Of a DNA stretch of 10,501 bases, positions 6,433 through 10,501 are shown piece by piece. This DNA is from an uncultured Ectothiorhodospiraceae bacterium (GTDB lineage: Bacteria > Pseudomonadota > Gammaproteobacteria > UBA6429 > Thiohalophilaceae): positions 1 through 10,501 of the forward strand of contig CAMYMO010000315.1 of assembly GCA_947259425.1 (NCBI GenBank). Reading direction: 5' to 3'. Made by a program: the position numbers and the translations under genes. Below the pieces are notes generated by a model. The model saw only the letters and a list, made by a program, of their open reading frames with translations, did no database searches and had not been told where the DNA came from. Each line of letters opens with the position of its first letter. Within the stretch, counting starts at the first letter, position 1.

Positions 6433-6446
6433 AACTTAGCTAAGTT
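6433..6446. promoter_or_regulatory. Perfect 14-bp palindrome in the rnpB-mraZ spacer
   Basis: AACTTAGCTAAGTT is a perfect palindrome, about 50 bp upstream of the candidate mraZ -35 element. Its symmetry is that of a dimeric regulator site, but I do not recognise the protein that would bind it. The rest of 6301-6480 is A+T-rich with no convincing reading frame. Confidence 0.3.
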
Positions 6447-6492
6447 ACTGACAAATAAGCAACTATTTTATCTATTTTGTGGGCTATTCCCC

Positions 6493-6521
6493 TTGCTCCG
6501 TGGGGAGTAAGGCACTATAGT
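6493..6521 (+). promoter_or_regulatory. Candidate mraZ/dcw promoter (Pmra)
   Basis: TTGCTC (6493-6498) and TATAGT (6516-6521) are spaced by exactly 17 bp. The -10 matches consensus at five of six bases and the -35 at three. The start site would be near 6528, just before the MraZ-type boxes. A hairpin ATTCCCC/GGGGAGT (6486-6492 with 6502-6508, one wobble pair) overlaps the -35 element. This promoter would drive mraZ and the following division genes. Confidence 0.55.
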
Positions 6522-6530
6522 GTTATGTAG

Positions 6531-6555
6531 TGGGAAAAAGTGGGACTAGATGGAT
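6531..6555 (+). promoter_or_regulatory. Three MraZ-type operator boxes
   Basis: TGGGA (6531-6535), TGGGA (6541-6545) and TGGAT (6551-6555) are separated by 5 bases each, so they repeat every 10 bp, one helical turn. MraZ of E. coli is known to bind TGGGN direct repeats with 5-base spacers upstream of its own gene. The third box is degenerate. Placement immediately after the predicted start site suggests autorepression of the operon. Confidence 0.75.
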
Positions 6556-6582
6556 CAAACCGTCTAAAGGGGACTATTAAGC

Positions 6583-7038
6583 GTGTTTAAAGGTGTCACG
6601 ATTCTAAATCTCGATGCCAAGGGGCGAATGGCGATTCCGACGAAATATCGGGATGGCTTACAGTCGTCTGTGGATGGTCAGTTAGTGGTCACTCTCGGAA
6701 TGAGCGATCCGTGTCTATCGATCTACCCAGCGACTGAATGGGAAGAGATAGAACGCAAATTGGTTCGTCTGCCCAGCCTAAATAAACAGGCTTCACGTCT
6801 ACGACACCTCTTATTGGGGCATGCCTCTGAGGTTGATCTGGATTCCCACGGAAGAATTTTGTTACCGCCTGCGTTACGCGAACTGGTTCGATTAGAAAAA
6901 CGCGTCATTTTGCTTGGTCAGGGCAATAAATTTGAAGTATGGGATGAAACAACCTGGAACGAACGCCGAGACCAATGGCTGGATGAGACCAATTCTGATG
7001 ATGGGTTTTCTGATGACCTGGAGTCATTGTCGTTATAG
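6583..7038 (+). CDS. mraZ: Transcriptional regulator MraZ
   Basis: MraZ is a DNA-binding protein with two AbrB-like (SpoVT-AbrB) domains that forms a ring and represses its own dcw operon. The 151-residue length is that of the family. Both DxxxGR signatures are present: DAKGRMAIP (11-19) and DSHGRILLP (87-95). Other conserved blocks are LLLGHASEVDLD (76-87) and GNKFEVWDETTW (114-125), and the end, LESLSL, is typical. The start is GTG at 6583, preceded by AAAGGGGA (6566-6573) 9 bases upstream; starting here gives the canonical MFKGVTILNLDAKGR N-terminus. The three boxes at 6531-6555 are its likely target. Its TAG stop is 5 bp before the rsmH start. Confidence 0.97.
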   Translation: MFKGVTILNLDAKGRMAIPTKYRDGLQSSVDGQLVVTLGMSDPCLSIYPATEWEEIERKLVRLPSLNKQASRLRHLLLGHASEVDLDSHGRILLPPALRELVRLEKRVILLGQGNKFEVWDETTWNERRDQWLDETNSDDGFSDDLESLSL

Positions 7039-7043
7039 CTGCC

Positions 7044-7985
7044 GTGGAAGATTTTTTACACGAAACGGTATTACTGAACGAGGCGGTTGAGGCTTTGCAA
7101 ATCAAACCCGAGGGGGTTTATGTCGATGGAACGTATGGTCGGGGCGGTCATAGTCAGATGATCCTGCAGAAATTTGAGCAGTTTCCCGAATCTGGACATT
7201 TATTGGTCATAGATAAGGACCCGTCTGCGCTCGCCGATGCAAAACAGCGTTTTGCCGAGCAGGCTCATACTTATATATATAGAGGCAGTTTCGCTGAGAT
7301 CGAGCAGGCACTCGCTGACACCGGCTGGGAAAAACCAGCGGATGGAATATTGCTGGATTTAGGGGTGTCTTCTCCACAATTGGATGATGCCGAACGTGGT
7401 TTCAGTTTTCGTCGTGATGGACCTTTGGATATGCGCATGGATACGGAAAAGGGGATTTCAGCAGCAGAGTGGCTTGCCAAGGTGGATGAGCAAGAGCTGA
7501 TCACAATTTTAAAAGAATATGGTGAAGAACGATTCGCGAAACGTATTGCTCGCGCCATTTTAAGAGAGCGTGAGACACAGGCCATTACCACAACACAACG
7601 ATTGGCCTCGATTGTGGCGCAGGCGGTACCCACCCGTGAACAAGGCAAGGATCCGGCAACACGAACCTTTCAGGCGATACGAATTCAAATTAATCATGAA
7701 CTGGATGATTTAAAGGCCTGTTTAGACGCGTCATTAGATGTTCTTGCTATTGGTGGTCGTCTTGTTGTGATCAGTTTTCACTCTTTAGAAGATCGAATCG
7801 TAAAACGTTTTATGCGCGAACAAAGTTTGGGTGATCAATATCCTCATGATTTGCCGATTCGACATGTAGACGTTAATGCACGAATGAAACTGGTTGGTAA
7901 ACCAGTCAAAGCAAGTAAAGAAGAAGTAAAAAGCAACCCGCGATCACGTAGTGCGATTATGCGCATAGCGGAGAAGTTAGCATGA
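7044..7985 (+). CDS. rsmH: 16S rRNA (cytosine1402-N4)-methyltransferase RsmH (MraW)
   Basis: RsmH methylates N4 of C1402 in 16S rRNA with S-adenosylmethionine, giving m4Cm1402 together with RsmI. The 313-residue protein is full length. It shows the SAM-binding loop VDGTYGRGGHS (27-37), the acidic strand end LLVIDKDPSA (53-62), GILLDLGVSSPQLDDAERGF (101-120) with SFRRDGPLDMRMD after it, YGEERFAKRIARAI (159-172), RTFQAIRIQINHELDDL (207-223) and VISFHSLEDRIVKRF (242-256). The C-terminus has NPRSRSAIMRIAEKL. The GTG at 7044 is taken because it yields the family N-terminus (EDFLHETVLLNEAV). There is no clear ribosome binding site and only a 5-bp gap from mraZ, so coupling is likely. The stop overlaps the ftsL start by ATGA. 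Confidence 0.97.
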   Translation: MEDFLHETVLLNEAVEALQIKPEGVYVDGTYGRGGHSQMILQKFEQFPESGHLLVIDKDPSALADAKQRFAEQAHTYIYRGSFAEIEQALADTGWEKPADGILLDLGVSSPQLDDAERGFSFRRDGPLDMRMDTEKGISAAEWLAKVDEQELITILKEYGEERFAKRIARAILRERETQAITTTQRLASIVAQAVPTREQGKDPATRTFQAIRIQINHELDDLKACLDASLDVLAIGGRLVVISFHSLEDRIVKRFMREQSLGDQYPHDLPIRHVDVNARMKLVGKPVKASKEEVKSNPRSRSAIMRIAEKLA

Positions 7986-8248
7986 CGTTGCGGCTGATAA
8001 ATCTTGGTTTGTTATTGGCATTCGTGATGAGTGCCATCGGAGTTATTTATTCAAAGCATCACAATCGAATGTTGTATGTCGAGCTACGTAATTTACAAAC
8101 AATGCGTGATGATTTAAATGTCGATTGGGATCGTTTGCAACTTGAACAAAGTACCTGGGCGACACATGCGCGAGTCGAAGGTGCAGCACGTAAAAGATTG
8201 GCAATGCGTAATGTTGATTACAATGAGGTAATAGTTGTAAGACCATGA
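7982..8248 (+). CDS. ftsL: Cell division protein FtsL
   Basis: FtsL is a small bitopic inner-membrane protein that forms a complex with FtsB and FtsQ and activates the FtsW-FtsI septal synthase. The 88-residue protein has a very short cytoplasmic tail, one membrane segment (about 5-23, LINLGLLLAFVMSAIGVIY), then a periplasmic helix (about 28-62) of coiled-coil character with LRNLQTMRDDLNVDWDRLQLE. The end holds the family-like stretch RVEGAARKRLAM. The cytoplasmic tail is much shorter than that of E. coli FtsL (121 residues), where it helps recruit FtsW. The ATG at 7982 has GGAGAAG 5 bases upstream and overlaps the rsmH stop. Its own TGA overlaps the ftsI ATG. Sequence conservation in FtsL is low, so the call rests on size, topology and position. 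Confidence 0.93.
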   Translation: MTLRLINLGLLLAFVMSAIGVIYSKHHNRMLYVELRNLQTMRDDLNVDWDRLQLEQSTWATHARVEGAARKRLAMRNVDYNEVIVVRP

Positions 8249-9963
8249 CTGAGACGGTACACAAACCTGCAAGTCGTTTTCGGATTGGCACTGTTCTGAT
8301 TATAGTGTTGATCGTGCCGATCGCCTTAATGATTCGTGCCTTCGATTTACATGTCACGAATAAAGATTTTTTAAAGGGGCAGGGTGATGCCCGTTCTATC
8401 CGGGAGTTACCGGTAGCTGCACATCGAGGTATGATTGTTGATCGTCATGGCGAACCGTTAGCGGTAAGTACGCCGGTTGATTCGATCTGTGCAGATCCGC
8501 GTCGTTTTGAAGTTACCCCAACACAATTGGCAAATCTGGCTAAGTCGCTTGAATTAAAACCTCAGCAAATTAGTAAACTTGTTAATGACAAGAAAAAAGC
8601 GAAAAAGAGTTTTGTTTATTTAAAACGGCGCATCATTCCGTCGCAAGCAAAGAAAGTAACGGCATTAAAAATTCCGGGAATATCGGTTCGTCGCGAATAT
8701 CGTCGTTATTATCCTACCGGCGAGGTTACTGCTCACATAATTGGTTTTACCGATGTTGATGATAAAGGCCAGGAAGGTATTGAACTAGGTTACCAGCAGT
8801 GGCTTAAAGGTGAAAAAGGACGTCAGCTTGTTATGACCGACAACCTTGGGCGGGTTGTTAACTATATAGACCTGATAAAACAACCGAGGGCTGGTAACGA
8901 CCTGGTATTAAGCCTCGACCGTCGTTTGCAGTATTTAACCTATCGTGAATTAAAGCGAGCTGTTTTCAAACATAAAGCCAAATCAGGTTCGGCTGTGATA
9001 CTGGATGTGCAAACGGGAGAAGTGTTGGCTATGGTAAACCAACCCTCGTTTAATCCAAACAATCGCAGCAGTCTTAGAGGGTATCGATATCGAAATCGTG
9101 TTGTTACCGATACGTTTGAGCCGGGTTCGACGGTAAAACCCTTTACAGTTGTCGCGGCATTGGAGTCGGGTAAGTTTGCCGCGTCAAGCATAGTTAATAC
9201 TAGTCCGGGATACATGAAGGTAAGTGGCAGTATCATCAAAGATATTAAAAATTATGGTCGAATCTCTTTAAGCAAAGTGATCTCGAAATCAAGTAATGTT
9301 GGTGCATCTAAATTAGCACTGGCGATTAAACCAAATGATTTAGTTAAATTACATCGTCGTGTTGGTTTTGAAGATTTAACTCAGAGTGGTTTATCGGGCG
9401 AAGTAGAAGGTTCTATAAACCAGCCAAGAATCTGGCGTGACATTGAACGCGCTACGCTTTCGTATGGTTATGGGTTATCGGTAACTACATTGCAACTTGC
9501 TCGTGCCTATTCGGTATTGGCAAGTGGCGGAAAATTAAAACCGGTTACGATTGAGCTTCAGTCCAGTCCTGTTGAGGGTGAACAGATTATTTCTGAAAAA
9601 TATGCGCGTCAAGTACGAACCATGTTAAAGGCTGTCGTCAGTGAAGGTGGAACCGGTACTAAAGCAAATGTCCCCGGCTATCATGTCGCTGGCAAAACCG
9701 GTACCGTGAAAAAAGTCGGAAAAAATGGTTATACCGATAACAAATATATTTCAACCTTTGTCGGCATGGCGCCTGCCGATGATCCAAGATTAGTTATGGC
9801 CATCACCATACATGAACCACGTGGCGAACATTATTATGGTGGTGAAGTCGCGGCTCCCGTTTTTAGTCAGGTTATGGCGGGTGCATTACGCTTACTTGAT
9901 ATTGCACCGGATGTGTTGCCAGAGAACCAGGGTACATTTGCATTACTAGGTGGAATGAAATGA
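8245..9963 (+). CDS. ftsI: Septal peptidoglycan transpeptidase FtsI (PBP3)
   Basis: FtsI is the class B penicillin-binding protein that crosslinks septal peptidoglycan with FtsW. The 572-residue protein has a short cytoplasmic tail, one membrane anchor (about 14-32) and a periplasmic pedestal domain with RGMIVDRHGEPLAVSTPV (61-78) and RREYRRYYPTGEVTAHIIG (149-167). The transpeptidase domain follows, with all three catalytic motifs: S295-T-V-K298 (nucleophile serine in EPGSTVKPF), S349-S-N351 and K484-T-G486. Spacing and length agree with E. coli PBP3 (588 residues; S307, KTG at 494). The ATG at 8245 overlaps the ftsL stop by 4 bases, and no strong Shine-Dalgarno sequence precedes it, so translation is probably coupled to ftsL. 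The TGA at 9961 shares its last base with the murE start. Confidence 0.98.
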   Translation: MTETVHKPASRFRIGTVLIIVLIVPIALMIRAFDLHVTNKDFLKGQGDARSIRELPVAAHRGMIVDRHGEPLAVSTPVDSICADPRRFEVTPTQLANLAKSLELKPQQISKLVNDKKKAKKSFVYLKRRIIPSQAKKVTALKIPGISVRREYRRYYPTGEVTAHIIGFTDVDDKGQEGIELGYQQWLKGEKGRQLVMTDNLGRVVNYIDLIKQPRAGNDLVLSLDRRLQYLTYRELKRAVFKHKAKSGSAVILDVQTGEVLAMVNQPSFNPNNRSSLRGYRYRNRVVTDTFEPGSTVKPFTVVAALESGKFAASSIVNTSPGYMKVSGSIIKDIKNYGRISLSKVISKSSNVGASKLALAIKPNDLVKLHRRVGFEDLTQSGLSGEVEGSINQPRIWRDIERATLSYGYGLSVTTLQLARAYSVLASGGKLKPVTIELQSSPVEGEQIISEKYARQVRTMLKAVVSEGGTGTKANVPGYHVAGKTGTVKKVGKNGYTDNKYISTFVGMAPADDPRLVMAITIHEPRGEHYYGGEVAAPVFSQVMAGALRLLDIAPDVLPENQGTFALLGGMK

Positions 9964-10501
9964 TGGCGATGAATCATATTCCAGTAAAGATGTTACTTAG
10001 CCAATTACTAACGGGTTTGGTTGATGCAGCTGGTTTTGCCGACATAATTATAGAAGATATTGTGCTTGATAGTCGTCAAGTTCGAAACAATTCGTTATTT
10101 ATTGCTGTGCCCGGATTAACCGTAGATGGACGCCAATTTATCGATGCGGCAATCCAACAGGGAGCCAGTGCGGTTATCTGGGAATGTGAGCAAGGTGTGG
10201 TTCCCATTCCCGTGGCTTGGCGTGTGAATAAGGAAGGTATAAAGGTACCTGTGATCGCAATTGAAGGTTTATCAAACAAGGTCGGCATGATAGCCGACCG
10301 TTTCTATCAGGGACCATCAAAGAAAATGCATGTTGTTGGCATTACCGGTACCAATGGTAAAACATCTTGCAGTCATTTCATTGCGCATGCATTGGCCGAA
10401 TCAGAACCGACTGGGGTAATTGGAACGTTAGGCTGGGGACAACTTGATAATCTTCAGACCAGCTCGCATACCACGCCGGATGTGGTTACTTGTCATAAAT
10501 G
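9963..10501 (+). CDS. murE: UDP-MurNAc-tripeptide synthetase MurE, 5' part
   Basis: MurE is a cytoplasmic ATP-dependent ligase that adds the third amino acid (meso-diaminopimelate in most gram-negatives) to UDP-MurNAc-L-Ala-D-Glu. The first 179 codons are present and the frame runs off the right edge. Visible blocks are LDSRQVRNNSLFIAVPGLTVDGRQFI (35-60, substrate-binding N-terminal domain), the ATP-binding loop VVGITGTNGKTS (124-135), and IGTLGWG with the downstream TTPD (170-173). The residues that select diaminopimelate or lysine lie beyond the window. The ATG at 9963 overlaps the ftsI TGA (TGATG) and has AGGTGGA (9948-9954) 8 bases upstream inside ftsI, so this start is well supported. 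A second in-frame ATG lies two codons later. Confidence 0.96.
   Translation, partial: MAMNHIPVKMLLSQLLTGLVDAAGFADIIIEDIVLDSRQVRNNSLFIAVPGLTVDGRQFIDAAIQQGASAVIWECEQGVVPIPVAWRVNKEGIKVPVIAIEGLSNKVGMIADRFYQGPSKKMHVVGITGTNGKTSCSHFIAHALAESEPTGVIGTLGWGQLDNLQTSSHTTPDVVTCHK

Noticed and set aside
10076..10288. 70-residue minus-strand open frame
   Set aside because: It lies within the conserved N-terminal domain of murE in the opposite direction.
1..10501. Insertion sequences, integrases, tRNA genes or phage-defence genes
   Set aside because: None was seen on either strand. The window is almost fully occupied by conserved housekeeping genes.

Overview
The window is a chromosomal segment of a gammaproteobacterium of moderate G+C. 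It reads as the junction between the sspB-diaA-yraN-lpoA neighbourhood and the start of the division and cell wall (dcw) cluster. From memory, the run diaA-yraN-lpoA / rsmI-rnpB-mraZ-rsmH-ftsL-ftsI-murE matches the arrangement in Pseudomonas-type genomes. The genus cannot be set from the sequence alone.

Left part (1-2170): the 3' end of sspB (ClpXP adaptor) meets a small arginine-rich gene tail to tail. An 8-bp inverted repeat contains both stop codons. Next, on the minus strand, is a 427-residue membrane protein with two complete CDP-alcohol phosphatidyltransferase motifs in tandem. The spacer between it and diaA (1966-2170) holds four imperfect 15-16 bp tandem repeats with palindromic cores. 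In relatives I recall the BON-domain lipoprotein gene dolP (yraP) at about this place, so this is the accessory part of the window.

Middle part (2171-5924): the minus-strand unit lpoA-yraN-diaA encodes an outer-membrane activator of PBP1A, a nuclease-fold protein and a SIS-domain protein. It diverges from rsmI across only 35 bp. rsmI encodes the 16S rRNA C1402 2'-O-methyltransferase and is followed almost directly by rnpB, the RNase P RNA (5945-6300), which has a reduced P3 helix.

Right part (6301-10501): an A+T-rich spacer carries a credible sigma70-type promoter, followed by three MraZ-type boxes at exact 10-bp phase. Then come mraZ, rsmH, ftsL, ftsI and the first 179 codons of murE. The junctions are very tight: a 5-bp gap, then ATGA, ATGA and TGATG overlaps, so this is a translationally coupled operon. 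RsmH adds the N4-methyl group to the same C1402 that RsmI methylates on the ribose. FtsL, FtsI and MurE serve septal peptidoglycan synthesis and LpoA serves peptidoglycan polymerisation, so most of the window concerns wall growth and ribosome maturation.

I see no convincing new multi-gene system. The points most worth following are the double-domain CDP-alcohol phosphatidyltransferase, the repeat array beside it, and a DiaA-position SIS protein that keeps GmhA-type catalytic residues.
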